A stretch of 64,000 nucleotides of DNA from SAR116 cluster bacterium (GTDB lineage: Bacteria; Pseudomonadota; Alphaproteobacteria; Puniceispirillales; Puniceispirillaceae). A model generated the notes under the pieces. That model was not told the origin of the DNA and searched no databases. It saw only the letters and a program-made list of their open reading frames with translations. This document shows positions 19,928-30,967 of this stretch, piece after piece. The DNA is taken from assembly GCA_004212735.1 (NCBI GenBank), contig SHBD01000008.1:36591-100590 (forward strand), given 5' to 3'. Position 1 is the stretch's first letter. Every line of letters starts with the position of its first letter. A program made the position numbers and the translations under genes.

Positions 19928-20648
19928 GATAACCCAATATGTAGAAGAGTTTGTGGAGCGCGATATACCCGGTTCGGGCCGGTTTTCTATGGCACGACTG
20001 TTATCGCTACTTTGGAAGGCCGAGCGCTGGTGATAATGAGAGAGCGATGAACGAACTTCACTCTCTTCTTGTAAGTTGGGGCATGTATCGGGGAAATAGT
20101 TTTCTCGCCAAAAAAGACAAATGGGGCCATCAAGAAACTGTCAAAATCGTTCAGGATACCGAGTTCGTCAAACTACGCGAAGATTGCGCAAAAATCGGCA
20201 CAGCCAAGTCAGATGCCAAAACCATTGAAAAAACCCTATTGCTGTACAAAAAACTTGAGGACGCATATCGACAGACAAAATGCACAGCCGCAGAAACGAA
20301 GGCTGGGCTGTCTAAGGTAACCGTTTCTTCAGGTCTGGTCTCAAAAGTCATGCTCGGGACAGTGGGCTGCCTGCCTTTGATGATTATGCGCAAAAAGCAC
20401 TCGGAGGCATAAAAGAAGTCAGAGGATGGCCAAGCAATCTGACAGATGAGTCAAAAAGAAAAGATAGAATGGAGAGATTGTGGGTGTTTTATCGAAACAA
20501 TGAAGCTCACTTTACCAAAGCCGTTAAAAAATTCGATCTGACGGAGAGGCATTGCGCCTATCCACCAATAAAAATGATGGACATGTATTTGCAGGAAAAA
20601 GGGCAATTTCTGCTGAAACAGGAAAAGGACAAAGCCATCAAAGGCTAA
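19920..20648 (+). pseudogene. Unknown cytoplasmic protein gene with two frameshifts
   Basis: Three segments in alternating frames join into one coherent protein of roughly 240 residues. The first starts at ATG 19920 (MHEITQYVEEFVERDI) and ends in KAERW at 20030. The second runs from about 20034 (NERAMNELHSLLVSW) to VMLGTVGC near 20370. The third resumes the first frame at 20373 (AFDDYAQKALGG) and ends at TAA 20646-20648 after KDKAIKG. One extra T near 20031 and one missing C near 20371 explain the breaks. The text is more AT-rich and Lys/Glu-rich than its neighbours, which suggests transfer. I do not recognise the family. The start overlaps the end of the preceding broken gene. Confidence 0.7.
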
Positions 20649-20676
20649 ATCTCTGTAGTTCCCACAGGCGAATCCG

Positions 20677-21969
20677 TCACCCGCCGAAGGGGTCAGTCAC
20701 AAGGATCGTGTCATCACGCTCGGGGCTGGTTGAGAGCAGGGTCACTGGCGTTTTCGTCAGCTCCTCAACGCGGCGGATATATTTGACCGCATTCGCCGGC
20801 AACTCGGCCCAGCTTCGCGCGCCATAGGTGCTTTCATGCCAGCCGGGCATTTCCTCATAGATCGGTGTGCAGGCCGCCTGCGCACCCGCATCAGAGGGAA
20901 AATGATCAAGCCGGGTGCCATGCAGATCATAGCCGATACAGATTTTCAGCACGTCAAAGCCATCCAATACATCGAGCTTGGTCAGCGCCATGCCGGTGAT
21001 GCCAGCCACCGCATTTGCCTGGCGCACCATCACCGCATCAAACCAGCCGCAACGGCGCTTGCGGCCTGTCACCGTTCCGAATTCTCGCCCGCGTTCACCC
21101 ATGCGCTCCCCATCATCGCCAAAATCTTCGGTTGGAAAGGGGCCGCTGCCGACGCGGGTGGTGTAAGCCTTGGTAATGCCAAGGACAAAGCCAATGGTTG
21201 TCGGGCCCGTACCGGACCCGGTTGCCGCCTGTCCGGCAACGGTGTTTGATGAGGTAACAAACGGATAGGTGCCATGATCTATATCCAGCATCACACCCTG
21301 CGCTCCCTCGAACAAGACACGCTTGTTGTTCGCCCGGGCATCTGCCAGCAATTGCCAGCTCTGGCCAGAAAATGCCAGCAATTCATCGCGCATCGCCATC
21401 AGATCGGCGTGCATCAGGTCGGCATCGGCCAAAGCATGCCCGACTGCCGCCAGCCAGACATTATGATGTGCCGCCATTGCCGCAAGTTTTTCAGCCAGCG
21501 TGTCGCGGCTTGCCAGATCGCCAAGCCGCACAGCGCGGCGCGCCACCTTATCCTCATAGGCAGGGCCAATGCCGCGGCCGGTGGTGCCGATCTTGGCATC
21601 ACCCCTTGCGGCCTCGCGGGCGGCGTCAATTGCCTGATGCACCGGCAGGATCAGGGCAACCGAGTCCGAAACAAGCAAAGTGTCCGGCGTAATCTCTGCC
21701 CCTTGCGAGCGCAGCAGCTTGATCTCAGACAGCAGATGTGCCGGGTCGAGAACCACACCATTGCCGATAACCGATCGCTTGCCGGGCCGCACAATGCCGG
21801 AGGGAAGTAACGACAATTTGTATTCCACACCATCGATGACCAGCGTATGGCCGGCATTGTGCCCCCCTTGAAAGCGCACCACCACATCAGCCCGGCTCGA
21901 CAGCCAGTCAACGATCTTGCCCTTGCCCTCATCGCCCCACTGGGCGCCGATCACGGCTACATTTGTCAT
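20677..21969 (-). CDS. purA: Adenylosuccinate synthetase PurA
   Basis: PurA joins aspartate to IMP using GTP, the first step from IMP to AMP. The 430-residue protein has family length and the N-terminal motif QWGDEGKGK. Other visible signatures are [24 protein letters not shown], the [10 protein letters not shown] stretch and the C-terminal guanine-binding region. It is the last gene of the long minus-strand block and follows serA across 151 bases containing a terminator, so it probably has its own promoter. The three broken genes lie just past its 3' end. Confidence 0.97.
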   Translation of the reverse strand: MTNVAVIGAQWGDEGKGKIVDWLSSRADVVVRFQGGHNAGHTLVIDGVEYKLSLLPSGIVRPGKRSVIGNGVVLDPAHLLSEIKLLRSQGAEITPDTLLVSDSVALILPVHQAIDAAREAARGDAKIGTTGRGIGPAYEDKVARRAVRLGDLASRDTLAEKLAAMAAHHNVWLAAVGHALADADLMHADLMAMRDELLAFSGQSWQLLADARANNKRVLFEGAQGVMLDIDHGTYPFVTSSNTVAGQAATGSGTGPTTIGFVLGITKAYTTRVGSGPFPTEDFGDDGERMGERGREFGTVTGRKRRCGWFDAVMVRQANAVAGITGMALTKLDVLDGFDVLKICIGYDLHGTRLDHFPSDAGAQAACTPIYEEMPGWHESTYGARSWAELPANAVKYIRRVEELTKTPVTLLSTSPERDDTILVTDPFGG

Positions 21970-22067
21970 GGATTTTCCTGTGGTTGATGATGATCAGACA
22001 GAACGGCAGACATTTTGCAAACAGACCGCCTGCAAACGGCCACCTCAAAACGCGCCGGACATTACCC

Positions 22068-22099
22068 AAAAAAGGCGGCTACCGCAAGCGGCGACGCCT
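22068..22099 (-). terminator. Intrinsic terminator after serA
   Basis: On the minus strand AGGCG pairs with CGCCT around an inner CCG/CGG hairpin (loop CTTG) and is followed by six T. It lies about 20 bases past the serA stop and before purA, and so separates the serine operon from purA. Confidence 0.7.
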
Positions 22100-22120
22100 G
22101 ATTTGCTGCTAGTCGTGGAG

Positions 22121-23719
22121 CTATGCCGACTGGCTGAAACGCAGAAAATCTGCGCGCACCACCTGTTTCAACCCACGCAGTTCCTGTAACGTCTCGGCGT
22201 CCATCCCACCATCAATCTCGACAAGAGCAATGGCTTCCCCACCGGCCTGTTTACGGCCCAGATGAAAAGTCGCGATATTGATACCGTGCGCGCCGCACAG
22301 GCTGCCAAGGTCGCCAATGAAGCCGGGCTTGTCATAATTACGCAGATATAAAAGATTGTCCGGAAAATCAGACTCGACAGGAATGTGCTGGACCTCAACA
22401 ATCCGGGCCTTGTCACCGCCAACGAGCGTGCCTGCAATCGTCCGCTCGCCACCACCATGACTCACATTCACCCGCAAAAGCGTCTCATAGTCACAGCGCC
22501 GATCATGGCGAATGGTGGAGACGGCTATGCCATTGGCGCTGGCGGTGGCCGCAGCATTGACCATATTCACCGACTCCATCGCCGAGCCAAGCAGGCCTGC
22601 GAGAGTCGAGGCTACGACAGGGTCCGGGTTGAGCGTCGCCGCCTTGCCATCAAACTCAATGCTGACGGTGGCTAGACCACCGCTGTCCACCTGTCCCAGA
22701 AATTCACCAAGTTTGCGCCCAAGCGACATGTAAGGGCGCAGGATCGGCGCTTCCTCTGCACTGACCGAGGCCATATTGAGGGCATTTGTCACGGCGCCAT
22801 TAATCAGGAAGTCGGCCATCTGTTCAGCTACCTGCAAAGCGACCTTTTCCTGTGCCTCGAGCGTACTGGCACCAAGATGCGGCGTTGCAATGACATTGTC
22901 CATGCCGAACAGGATGTTTTCAGTTGCCGGTTCACTGGCAAACACATCCAGCGCCGCGCCGGCGACATGCCCAGTTGACAGCGCCGCGGCCAGCGCAACC
23001 TCGTCAATCAACCCACCGCGCGCGCAATTTATGATCCGCACCCCAGCTTTGGTCTTATTCAGCGCATCAGCTGAAATGATGTTGCGTGTCGCATCGGTCA
23101 GCGGCGTGTGCAGGGTGATGAAATCAGCCCGTGCCAGCAAGTCAGCCAGCTCGACCTTTTCGATGCCGCTGCGCTTCGCGTTTTCAGGTGTCAGGTATGG
23201 GTCGAAACCAACAACCCGCATTTTCAGCCCTTGCGCACGGTTAGCGACAATCGCACCGATATTGCCGCAGCCAATGATGCCAAGCACCTTGCCAGTAATC
23301 TCGGTTCCCATGAATCTGGCTTTTTCCCATTTGCCAGCCTGTGTCGAGGCATTGGCCGCAGGGATCTGGCGGGCAAGTGACAACATCATGGTAATCGCAT
23401 GTTCAGCTGTTGTGACCGCATTGCCATAGGGGGTATTCATCACCACAACACCCTTTGCCGTCGCGGCTGGAATATCGACATTATCAACGCCAATGCCGGC
23501 CCGGCCAACAACCTTCAAATTTGTTGCGGCGGCGAGGATTTCCGCCGTTACCTTGGTCGCCGAGCGAATGGCAAGTCCTTCATAATCACCGATGATGCCG
23601 ACCAATTCATCCGGGCTGAGGCCGGTTTTAACATCCACGTCAACGCCGCGTTCCTGTAGAATTTCTGCTGCATGCGGGCTCAATTTGTCACTGATCAGTA
23701 GTTTTGGCACGATCTTCAT
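22121..23719 (-). CDS. serA: D-3-phosphoglycerate dehydrogenase SerA
   Basis: SerA oxidises 3-phosphoglycerate to phosphohydroxypyruvate, the first step of serine synthesis. The 532-residue protein is the long type. It has an N-terminal substrate/NAD domain with [12 protein letters not shown], the NAD motif [14 protein letters not shown], catalytic Arg in [11 protein letters not shown], and HLGAST carrying the catalytic His. An intervening domain and a C-terminal ACT domain ([19 protein letters not shown]) follow, the latter suggesting serine feedback control. It lies 27 bases downstream of serC in the same operon. Confidence 0.96.
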   Translation of the reverse strand: MKIVPKLLISDKLSPHAAEILQERGVDVDVKTGLSPDELVGIIGDYEGLAIRSATKVTAEILAAATNLKVVGRAGIGVDNVDIPAATAKGVVVMNTPYGNAVTTAEHAITMMLSLARQIPAANASTQAGKWEKARFMGTEITGKVLGIIGCGNIGAIVANRAQGLKMRVVGFDPYLTPENAKRSGIEKVELADLLARADFITLHTPLTDATRNIISADALNKTKAGVRIINCARGGLIDEVALAAALSTGHVAGAALDVFASEPATENILFGMDNVIATPHLGASTLEAQEKVALQVAEQMADFLINGAVTNALNMASVSAEEAPILRPYMSLGRKLGEFLGQVDSGGLATVSIEFDGKAATLNPDPVVASTLAGLLGSAMESVNMVNAAATASANGIAVSTIRHDRRCDYETLLRVNVSHGGGERTIAGTLVGGDKARIVEVQHIPVESDFPDNLLYLRNYDKPGFIGDLGSLCGAHGINIATFHLGRKQAGGEAIALVEIDGGMDAETLQELRGLKQVVRADFLRFSQSA

Positions 23720-23746
23720 CCTGTTGTCTGGGGTCTTGAAAAGGGG

Positions 23747-24925
23747 CTAGGCAGCATCTGCCTGATAATGGGCGCGCGTCTGCACATAGGCCCAGTCAAG
23801 CCATGGCAGCAACGCGCCGACATCTTCGGGGTCGACCGTTGGCCCGCACCAGATACGAAGCCCGGTTGGGGCGTCGCGGTAGGCGCTGATGTCAATCGCC
23901 ACCTCCTCTGCCGCCAGCAGCGCCTCAACATCCTTGACTACGGCTTTCTGTTGATCAGCAATCAGACCGATGAACCAGTCATCGACAAATCGCAGACAGA
24001 CCGAGGTCTGTGATATTGTCGCGGGATCAACCGCCAGATAGGCATAGTTGGGCGTGCGTGCGACCCATTCATCCATCAGCGCAAAGCTGGCATCAACGCG
24101 CGCAATCAACCCACGCGCCCCACCAAGGTTTTCGGCCCACAAAAGCGCATCAAGCGCATCCTCGATCACCAGCAGCGATGGCGTGTTGATTGTCGCCCCG
24201 TCAAACAGCCCGGCATCGAGCTTGCCCTTCTTGGCAAGTGACAGAATTTTTGGCACTGGCCATGGCGGGGTATAGCTATTGACCCGTTCCACCGCACGCG
24301 GTGACAGAATGATCACGCCGTGACCGCCCTCACCGCCGAGTGATTTCTGAAAGCTGAAAGTCACCACATCCAGCTTTTCCCATGGAATATCCATGGCAAA
24401 ACAGGCCGAGGTGGAATCGGCAATCGTCAGGCCAGCCCGATCATCTGGGATCCAGTCACCATCCGGGACGCGAACCCCGGCGGCAGTGCCATTCCAGGTG
24501 AACACCACATCATTATCGAAATTGACCGCTGACAAATCCGGCAGATGACCGTAATCAACAATATGGGTGGTGACATTTTCCAGCGGCAACTGGGTGACGG
24601 CATCGGCAACCCAAAGGCGGCCAAAAGCGTCCCAGGCCAGAACATCGACACCACGCGCACCAAGTAGCGACCACATCGCCATCTCAACCGCGCCCGTGTC
24701 CGATGCGGGCACTATGCCAACGACATAATCATCTGGCAGCTCAAGAACCGAATGAATTTTGGAAATACAGGTCTGGATTCTAGCTTTCGGTCCGGCGGCG
24801 CGGTGAGAGCGCCCCACCGCCGCATCATCGAGGGCTGCAGGCGACCATCCTGGCCGTTTGCGCGTTGGACCGGTTGAAAACAGCGTGGATACCGGCTTTT
24901 TGGCCGGTTTGGCGTTAGGAGACAT
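23747..24925 (-). CDS. serC: Phosphoserine aminotransferase SerC
   Basis: SerC transfers an amino group from glutamate to phosphohydroxypyruvate with pyridoxal phosphate. The 392-residue protein belongs to the alphaproteobacterial/archaeal type of class V aminotransferases. Visible features are [13 protein letters not shown] near the start, [18 protein letters not shown], and [14 protein letters not shown] with the probable PLP lysine. The frame is open to 24997, but the ATG at 24925 starts directly after a folded leader and behind GAGGG. serA follows after 27 bases, so the first two steps of serine synthesis are made together. Confidence 0.93.
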   Translation of the reverse strand: MSPNAKPAKKPVSTLFSTGPTRKRPGWSPAALDDAAVGRSHRAAGPKARIQTCISKIHSVLELPDDYVVGIVPASDTGAVEMAMWSLLGARGVDVLAWDAFGRLWVADAVTQLPLENVTTHIVDYGHLPDLSAVNFDNDVVFTWNGTAAGVRVPDGDWIPDDRAGLTIADSTSACFAMDIPWEKLDVVTFSFQKSLGGEGGHGVIILSPRAVERVNSYTPPWPVPKILSLAKKGKLDAGLFDGATINTPSLLVIEDALDALLWAENLGGARGLIARVDASFALMDEWVARTPNYAYLAVDPATISQTSVCLRFVDDWFIGLIADQQKAVVKDVEALLAAEEVAIDISAYRDAPTGLRIWCGPTVDPEDVGALLPWLDWAYVQTRAHYQADAA

Positions 24926-24985
24926 CGCACCCTCGTCAGAAATGTGGCCATCCGTTGGGGGATGACGACCCGAGGTGAGAGTGCG
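24926..24985 (-). promoter_or_regulatory. serC leader RNA structure (serC motif type)
   Basis: On the minus strand the 5' arm CGCAC, a 5-nt bulge and CCTCG (24985 down to 24971) pairs with CGAGG-GTGCG (24935 down to 24926), which abuts the serC ATG. An inner ATCC/GGAT pair extends the stem. The 3' arm contains the GAGGG ribosome-binding site, so folding would hide it. A conserved serC RNA motif is known in front of alphaproteobacterial serC genes, and position and form agree. A GACAAT sequence about 20 bases before the 5' arm could be a -10 box, placing the RNA start at the base of the stem. Confidence 0.6.
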
Positions 24986-25072
24986 CATGACCGACAAAAA
25001 TTGTCAACCACTTGACAGACAGATGGAAGGAAAGATTTTTCTCTTATGCTTTTATATTGATTTTATTTACTT

Positions 25073-26425
25073 TTACGCCACCGCTTTTTGCAGGCGCAAA
25101 ATTATTTCAGCCATTGTTGCCTCAAGCACTGCATCGTCATCCGCCTCGACCATCACCCGGATCAGCGCCTCGGTGCCTGACGGGCGCACCAGAATCCGGC
25201 CCGCATCGCCAAGCTTTGTCTCAATTCTGCCAAGGTCAGCCTGTACCGCCTCATCCTGTAGGAGGATAGGGTCCAGCCCTCGCAAATTTTCCAGCTTTTG
25301 TGGTGACGGGGTGAAGGCATTGAACAATTGGCTGGCCGGTTGCTCGCCGCGTTTGAGCAAGGCCAGCATCTGCAGCGCGGCGACAAGACCATCGCCCGAT
25401 GTACCAACCGAAGTCATCAGAATATGGCCTGATTGTTCACCACCAAGATTGATCCCGGTCTGGCGCATCATTTCGAGAATGTAGCGATCTCCAACACGCG
25501 CTCTGTGCAGGGCTAGGCCATGGCCCTTAAGGTAGCTCGCAAATGCCCGGTTGCTCATAACCGTACCGACAACACCATCACCGGTCAGCGTGCCCTCTGC
25601 CTTCATCGCAACTGCAAGGCACGCCAGAATCTGGTCCCCATCAAGCACGTGACCGGTTTCATCAGCAAGGATCAAGCGATCAGCATCGCCATCAAGTGCA
25701 ATGCCCGCCGCCGCACCATGCCTCACCACGGCCGCTGCCATCACCTCAGGGTGAACAGCGCCGCAACCCTCATTGATGTTATAACCATCGGGCTCGTTGA
25801 ATAGCGGGATCACCTCAGCGCCGAGATCGCTAAGGGCGTCAGGAGCACTCCGGTAGGCGGCACCATTGGCGCAATCAACCACGATCTTCATACCATCAAG
25901 ACGCAGATCGTCAGGAAAGGATGATTTGGCAAATTCAACGTAGCGGCCAACCGAGTCCAGCATCCGTCTGGCACGGCCAAGATCGGGCGCATCCGCAAGC
26001 GCGATTGATCCTGCGGCCAGCTCGGAGATCGCAATCTCGATCTCATCATCAAGCTTGTAACCATCAGGGCCAAACAATTTGATTCCATTGTCATGATGCG
26101 GATTGTGGCTGGCGGAAATCATCACACCAAGATCAGCCCGCAGTGAATTTGTCAGATGGGCCACAGCTGGTGTCGGCAGAGGCCCCAAAAGGCGGCAATC
26201 CATGCCAATTGAAGTAAAGCCCGCCACAAGAGCAGATTCAAGCATATAGCCAGATAGACGCGTATCCTTGCCAATCACAACCTTCGGTCGGCCAACACGA
26301 CCTTCCATGTTATTGTCAACAAACCAGCGACCCGCAGCAAGCGCAAGCCTGACAACAGCCTCAGCGGTCATCGGGCCAGTATTGATGCGGGCACGCACGC
26401 CGTCAGTGCCGAAAAGTCCTGCCAT
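25073..26425 (-). CDS. glmM: Phosphoglucosamine mutase GlmM
   Basis: GlmM converts glucosamine-6-phosphate to glucosamine-1-phosphate for peptidoglycan and lipopolysaccharide precursors. The 450-residue protein starts MAGLFGTDGVRAR. It has the phosphoserine loop SASHNP (Ser106 is the probable catalytic residue), the metal-binding loop ALDGDADR, the sugar-binding GGEQSGH loop, and a C-terminal phosphate-binding RPSGTEALIR. The order folP-glmM downstream of ftsH is a classic proteobacterial arrangement. About 120 gene-free bases with an (ATA)5 run separate it from folP. Confidence 0.97.
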   Translation of the reverse strand: MAGLFGTDGVRARINTGPMTAEAVVRLALAAGRWFVDNNMEGRVGRPKVVIGKDTRLSGYMLESALVAGFTSIGMDCRLLGPLPTPAVAHLTNSLRADLGVMISASHNPHHDNGIKLFGPDGYKLDDEIEIAISELAAGSIALADAPDLGRARRMLDSVGRYVEFAKSSFPDDLRLDGMKIVVDCANGAAYRSAPDALSDLGAEVIPLFNEPDGYNINEGCGAVHPEVMAAAVVRHGAAAGIALDGDADRLILADETGHVLDGDQILACLAVAMKAEGTLTGDGVVGTVMSNRAFASYLKGHGLALHRARVGDRYILEMMRQTGINLGGEQSGHILMTSVGTSGDGLVAALQMLALLKRGEQPASQLFNAFTPSPQKLENLRGLDPILLQDEAVQADLGRIETKLGDAGRILVRPSGTEALIRVMVEADDDAVLEATMAEIILRLQKAVA

Positions 26426-26548
26426 ATTTCTGCCGTTCCCCGAGAGACTCTAGCCGTTACCGGATGTTGATAATAATAATAATAGGGCAGCAACCGCCAG
26501 CTTCACAAGTCCATTCACAGGCAGACGCGCCACCACTTTGAACGATCA

Positions 26549-27625
26549 TCACTCAACTCCCAATAGGAGCGCACGCTCAATCAAGAGTGCCTGTGCGGTC
26601 TCAGCAACATCATGCACCCGCAACATCTGCGCACCTTGCCGGGCGGCGGCCATGGCCAACCCCAGAGATCCGGGCAGACGCTGATCAGCCGGCTCGCCAG
26701 ACGCGAGTTTTGCAATGCTTGATTTTCGGCTTGCGCCAAACAGTAATGGCACCCCAAGGCCATGCAGCATCGCCAGCCAGTTTACCAGCTGCAGATTATG
26801 ATGGACCGCCTTGCCAAAACCAAAACCAGGGTCAACGCTGATTTTCTCCCTCGGAATCCCAGCTTGCAACGCCGCCGCAATCCGGCTTTCCAAAAATTTG
26901 TAGATATCGACCGGAGCAAACCCATATTGCGGGTCATCCTGCATCGTCTCAGGCGTTCCCTGCATGTGCATAATGACAACATGACAGCCCGTCCGTGACG
27001 CCGCCTCAAGAGCGCCCTCGCCACGAAGTCCAGCAACATCGTTGATGATACCCGCGCCCGCAGCGGAAGCACGGTCCATCACCGCGGCATGACGGGTGTC
27101 AATCGACAGCACGGCTCCGCATTGCCTCAATCCGGTCAACGGTGGCAGCACCCTTGCCAATTCCTGATTGCGGGTGATCGGTGCGGCCCCAGGGCGTGTT
27201 GACTCGCCGCCGATATCTATTATCCCGGCACCCGCAGCGACCATGGCCTTGCCAGCAGTCACCGCCAGTGCAGGCGCACTATGCTGACCACCATCCGAGA
27301 AACTGTCAGGCGTTACGTTCAAAATGCCCATGATCGCGGGAGCTGTCATGGCAAGGCCCGCAAATTGTGGGCGCGGCGCTGTCATATTGTCTATGATTTT
27401 CACCGCAAGATTGCGGTCAGCGGCGGCATTCAGCAGATGCTCAACATCCATCCTGCAGACAACATGGCTACCGGCATCAGCCTGCACGACGTCGACAACA
27501 TCAAAGCTGGAAACACCACCGGCAAGTGGATTACTGCCACCGGGTGAGATAACCGGCCGCACCCAGCTTGGTACGGCAAAAGGCGGTGCTGGAAGCACCG
27601 CCTTTGGAATTGGATCGCCCTGCAT
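26549..27625 (-). CDS. folP: Dihydropteroate synthase FolP
   Basis: FolP condenses dihydropterin pyrophosphate with p-aminobenzoate in folate synthesis and is the target of sulfonamides. The C-terminal 260 residues hold the TIM-barrel signatures MGILNVTPDSFSDGG and GGESTRPGA, plus a DPGFGFGK motif. The N-terminal part of about 95 residues (SWVRPVISPGG, PLAGGVSSFDVVDVV) resembles the extension seen in other alphaproteobacterial FolP proteins, so the start at 27625 is kept even though its ribosome-binding site is weak. It begins 17 bases after the ftsH stop. Confidence 0.92.
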   Translation of the reverse strand: MQGDPIPKAVLPAPPFAVPSWVRPVISPGGSNPLAGGVSSFDVVDVVQADAGSHVVCRMDVEHLLNAAADRNLAVKIIDNMTAPRPQFAGLAMTAPAIMGILNVTPDSFSDGGQHSAPALAVTAGKAMVAAGAGIIDIGGESTRPGAAPITRNQELARVLPPLTGLRQCGAVLSIDTRHAAVMDRASAAGAGIINDVAGLRGEGALEAASRTGCHVVIMHMQGTPETMQDDPQYGFAPVDIYKFLESRIAAALQAGIPREKISVDPGFGFGKAVHHNLQLVNWLAMLHGLGVPLLFGASRKSSIAKLASGEPADQRLPGSLGLAMAAARQGAQMLRVHDVAETAQALLIERALLLGVE

Positions 27626-27642
27626 GTGATCAGCCAGCCTGG

Positions 27643-29556
27643 TCAGGCAGTTTCGCTGCCGGGCTTCTTGCTCCGGCCGGAGCCCGGAATGGTAGCGCGA
27701 GAGCGTTTACCGCGAGGCGTGTCAATCTCATCGGCGGGGTCCTGACGGGACAAGGTGCCGCCTTCGACGATGATTTTGATTTCTTCGCCATTCAGCGTTT
27801 CATACTCCAGCAAGCCCTGCGCCAATCGCTCAAGCTCATTATCATATTTCTTGAGCATTTTCGTAGCGTCTACATAGGCCTCGTCGACTATCCTGCGCGT
27901 TTCAGCGTCGATAATGGATGCTGTCGCATCTGACATGTTCTTCTGCTGAGATACCGACCGGCCAAGAAAGACCTCCTGTTCGTCGGCACTGTAAGCAAGG
28001 AAGCCAAGTTTATCCGACATGCCCCACTCGGTCACCATCCGCCGTGCCATATCAGTTGCCATCCGGATATCAGACGATGCTCCCGTGGTAATCTTGTCCT
28101 CACCAAAAATCAGATCCTCGGCAATTCGGCCACCACAAGCCACACGCAGATCTGCGTAGATTTTGTCACGCGCAAGCGAAATGCGATCACCCTCGGGCAG
28201 ACGCATCACCATTCCCAGCGCCCGTCCACGCGGTATAATCGTTGCTTTGTGGATCGGGTCAGATGCCTCGCAATGCAGCGCCACAACAGCATGTCCGGCC
28301 TCATGATAGGCTGTCAGACGTTTCTCCTCGTCTGTCATCACCATCGAGCGCCGCTCAGAGCCCAGCATAACCTTATCCTTGGCCTCCTCAAACTCAGCCA
28401 TGGAAACAGTCCGCCGTCCCTTGCGCGCCGCCAGCAATGCCGCCTCATTGACCAAATTGGCCAGGTCAGCGCCAGAGAATCCGGGCGTGCCACGGGCAAT
28501 CACACGTGCGTCAACGCCATCTGCAAGTGGTGTCTTGCGCATATGCACTTTCAAAATCTTTTCACGGCCCATCACATCGGGGTTCGGAACGACCACCTGA
28601 CGGTCAAAGCGGCCGGGACGCAGCAACGCCGGGTCAAGCACATCGGGACGGTTGGTTGCTGCAATCAGGATCACACCTTCATTCGCCTCAAAACCATCCA
28701 TTTCGACAAGCATCTGGTTGAGCGTCTGCTCACGCTCGTCATTGCCACCACCAAGCCCAGCGCCACGGTGCCGACCAACCGCATCAATTTCATCGATGAA
28801 AATAATACAGGGAGCGTTTTTCTTTCCCTGTTCGAACATGTCACGAACACGGCTCGCACCGACACCAACAAACATCTCGACAAAATCTGAACCGGAAATG
28901 GTGAAGAACGGGACATTTGCCTCACCAGCGATGGCCTTTGCGAGCAGGGTTTTACCCGTTCCCGGAGGGCCAACAAGCAAAACACCCTTTGGAATTTTAC
29001 CGCCAAGTCGCTGAAACTTACCGGGGTCTTTCAGGAACTCGACAACTTCTTCAAGCTCGGTCTTTGCCTCATCGATACCGGCCACATCCTCAAAGGTGAC
29101 CCTGCCCTGATGTTCTGTCAGCAGTTTCGCCCGTGATTTGCCAAAGCCCATGGCACCGCGCGAGCCACCCTGCATCTGCCGCATGAAGAAGATCCAAATG
29201 CCGATAAACAGCAACATCGGGAACCATGACAACAAAATCGACAAAAAGCCGGGCATGCCGCTTTCCTCGGGGCTGGCAATAATACGCACATCATTGGCGT
29301 CCAGCACGTCAACAACATCTGTGCCCTCTGGCATCACACTGGTGATGATACGTCCGTTTTTGGCCTGTCCCTTCAACTTACGCCCATCGATGACCACTTC
29401 GACAACCTGCTGACTCTCGACCTCGGCGATAAAATCAGAATAGGCCAGCTGTGTGCCGGGCGTAGGCGATGACGGACTCTGAAACAAGTTAAACAACCCA
29501 ACAAGGGCCGCACCAAAAATAAGCCAGATGATAATATTTCTTGCCAGATTATTCAC
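27643..29556 (-). CDS. ftsH: ATP-dependent zinc metalloprotease FtsH
   Basis: FtsH is a membrane-anchored AAA+ protease that degrades membrane and regulatory proteins, including RpoH and LpxC in model species; both targets are encoded in this window. The protein has two membrane helices (about residues 6-26 and 105-125), Walker A GPPGTGKT near 196-203, the AAA SRH region, and the zinc motif HEAGH near 418-422. The frame is open to an ATG at 29568, but the GTG at 29556 gives the canonical MNNLARN start and has GGAAG five bases upstream. The product is 637 residues. Confidence 0.95.
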   Translation of the reverse strand: MNNLARNIIIWLIFGAALVGLFNLFQSPSSPTPGTQLAYSDFIAEVESQQVVEVVIDGRKLKGQAKNGRIITSVMPEGTDVVDVLDANDVRIIASPEESGMPGFLSILLSWFPMLLFIGIWIFFMRQMQGGSRGAMGFGKSRAKLLTEHQGRVTFEDVAGIDEAKTELEEVVEFLKDPGKFQRLGGKIPKGVLLVGPPGTGKTLLAKAIAGEANVPFFTISGSDFVEMFVGVGASRVRDMFEQGKKNAPCIIFIDEIDAVGRHRGAGLGGGNDEREQTLNQMLVEMDGFEANEGVILIAATNRPDVLDPALLRPGRFDRQVVVPNPDVMGREKILKVHMRKTPLADGVDARVIARGTPGFSGADLANLVNEAALLAARKGRRTVSMAEFEEAKDKVMLGSERRSMVMTDEEKRLTAYHEAGHAVVALHCEASDPIHKATIIPRGRALGMVMRLPEGDRISLARDKIYADLRVACGGRIAEDLIFGEDKITTGASSDIRMATDMARRMVTEWGMSDKLGFLAYSADEQEVFLGRSVSQQKNMSDATASIIDAETRRIVDEAYVDATKMLKKYDNELERLAQGLLEYETLNGEEIKIIVEGGTLSRQDPADEIDTPRGKRSRATIPGSGRSKKPGSETA

Positions 29557-29620
29557 GTCAGCTTCCATCCTTCATGATGCTGTGGGAAGTGCGGCATTTA
29601 CCGTCACACTCGCCCATTTT

Positions 29621-30967
29621 TTAGCGTTTTTCGACAGGAAGCACTGTTCGGTCAAGTGCCAGAAACGTTGCGTTTACGCCACTTGCGTCGGGGTCAATCC
29701 TGCTCTCAATTGTAAGGTGGGGATAGAGCACTCTGCCGTCAAGGGTTTCAATGATTGGAAGAGATTGTCTGACGACATAGGGCAAAATGCTCCACTGCGG
29801 CGGTGGTGCTGTATCACCCAGCATTCGGACATGTCCGGCAACTGGCGAGACCAGACGCCACACCCCCGCGAAAATCAGGGGCACGGATGCACTGATCTCA
29901 GCCCGAGGTGGAGTCCGGCCAGGCTCATCTGTGATCCAACATAATCTCCCCCCATCTGTCAGCGTAAAACGGCAACCACCAAGCGTCGCCAGCGCACCCG
30001 TCTCAAGGCGGGACCGTAGCCGCGAAAACGCAGCCTGTGACGGAAGATAATCACCCCCACCAACGGCCAAAACCGTCTCACCAACCACCCTCCGCCATAA
30101 CACATCCGGCAGACGGCGCAGGGCCATTAGTGAGACGGTTGCGTAACCCTCGGCAAACAATTTGGGCAATTCGAGTTGATCCCGGAGAGCATCATCCACT
30201 TCTTGACAGATCAGCCGTGCTGCTCTGGACAGCCGCACCAATCCCGCGGCGAAATCCTGTCCGTTTTCATCAAGTGCCGCTAAAGTCTGGCGCACCTTAA
30301 CTCGCTCAAACCTGTCGTCATAATTGCTGGGATCGCGCTCAAAGGCACATCCAAAATCCCGACACACCGCAACCAGTTCCTGCGGCCCCCATTCCAATAG
30401 TGGGCGCAGAACCGGAATATCGGAGAGGTAGCGCGCAACCTGCATACCGCCAAGACCGCCTAGGCCGGAGCCTCGGGACAGTCGCATAAAAACAGTCTCC
30501 GCCTGATCAGCTTTGTGATGCGCAAGCAAAAGAGCCGCGTTTTTTTTTCGTGCGAGCGAGGTCAGGATTGCGTAGCGGTGATCGCGGGCCCAATTCTGAA
30601 TTCCACCTGTGGGTGGGGTGGCATCAACCCGCCTGATAACAGTATCGACCCCAAAATCATGCATCCGCGCTGCAACACGGCTGGCCTCAATCGTTGAGTC
30701 GTGGCGCAAACCATGATCGACAATGACCGCCTGATGGCAGATATTCCTTTGTCTGGCGTATTGTTCGGCAAGCAGGGCAAGTGCCGAGCTATCTGGTCCA
30801 CCTGAGAGCGCCGTCAATAAATGGCCGCGCCCATTTGTCCCGCCATGTCGACCAGCTACTTGCGCCACATCATAAAGATCAAAACAGGCAAGACCAGCCT
30901 CGAGGGACGCGGTAAAACGTGCTGTCGGTTTACTGTCGGATTTAGCTGTCACAATTGGAGGCAGCAC
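29621..30967 (-). CDS. tilS: tRNA(Ile)-lysidine synthase TilS
   Basis: TilS modifies the wobble cytidine of tRNA-Ile(CAU) to lysidine so that it reads AUA. The protein of up to 448 residues has the PP-loop ATP-binding motif SGGPDSS near residues 55-61, VIVDHGLRHDS, LLAHHKADQAETV and LSRGSGLGGLGGM, all typical of the N-terminal synthase domain. The C-terminal region is more divergent. The start is uncertain: GTG codons at 30967 and 30952 both lie inside the end of cpoB and neither has a good ribosome-binding site, so translation may be coupled to cpoB. Confidence 0.9.
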   Translation of the reverse strand: MLPPIVTAKSDSKPTARFTASLEAGLACFDLYDVAQVAGRHGGTNGRGHLLTALSGGPDSSALALLAEQYARQRNICHQAVIVDHGLRHDSTIEASRVAARMHDFGVDTVIRRVDATPPTGGIQNWARDHRYAILTSLARKKNAALLLAHHKADQAETVFMRLSRGSGLGGLGGMQVARYLSDIPVLRPLLEWGPQELVAVCRDFGCAFERDPSNYDDRFERVKVRQTLAALDENGQDFAAGLVRLSRAARLICQEVDDALRDQLELPKLFAEGYATVSLMALRRLPDVLWRRVVGETVLAVGGGDYLPSQAAFSRLRSRLETGALATLGGCRFTLTDGGRLCWITDEPGRTPPRAEISASVPLIFAGVWRLVSPVAGHVRMLGDTAPPPQWSILPYVVRQSLPIIETLDGRVLYPHLTIESRIDPDASGVNATFLALDRTVLPVEKR

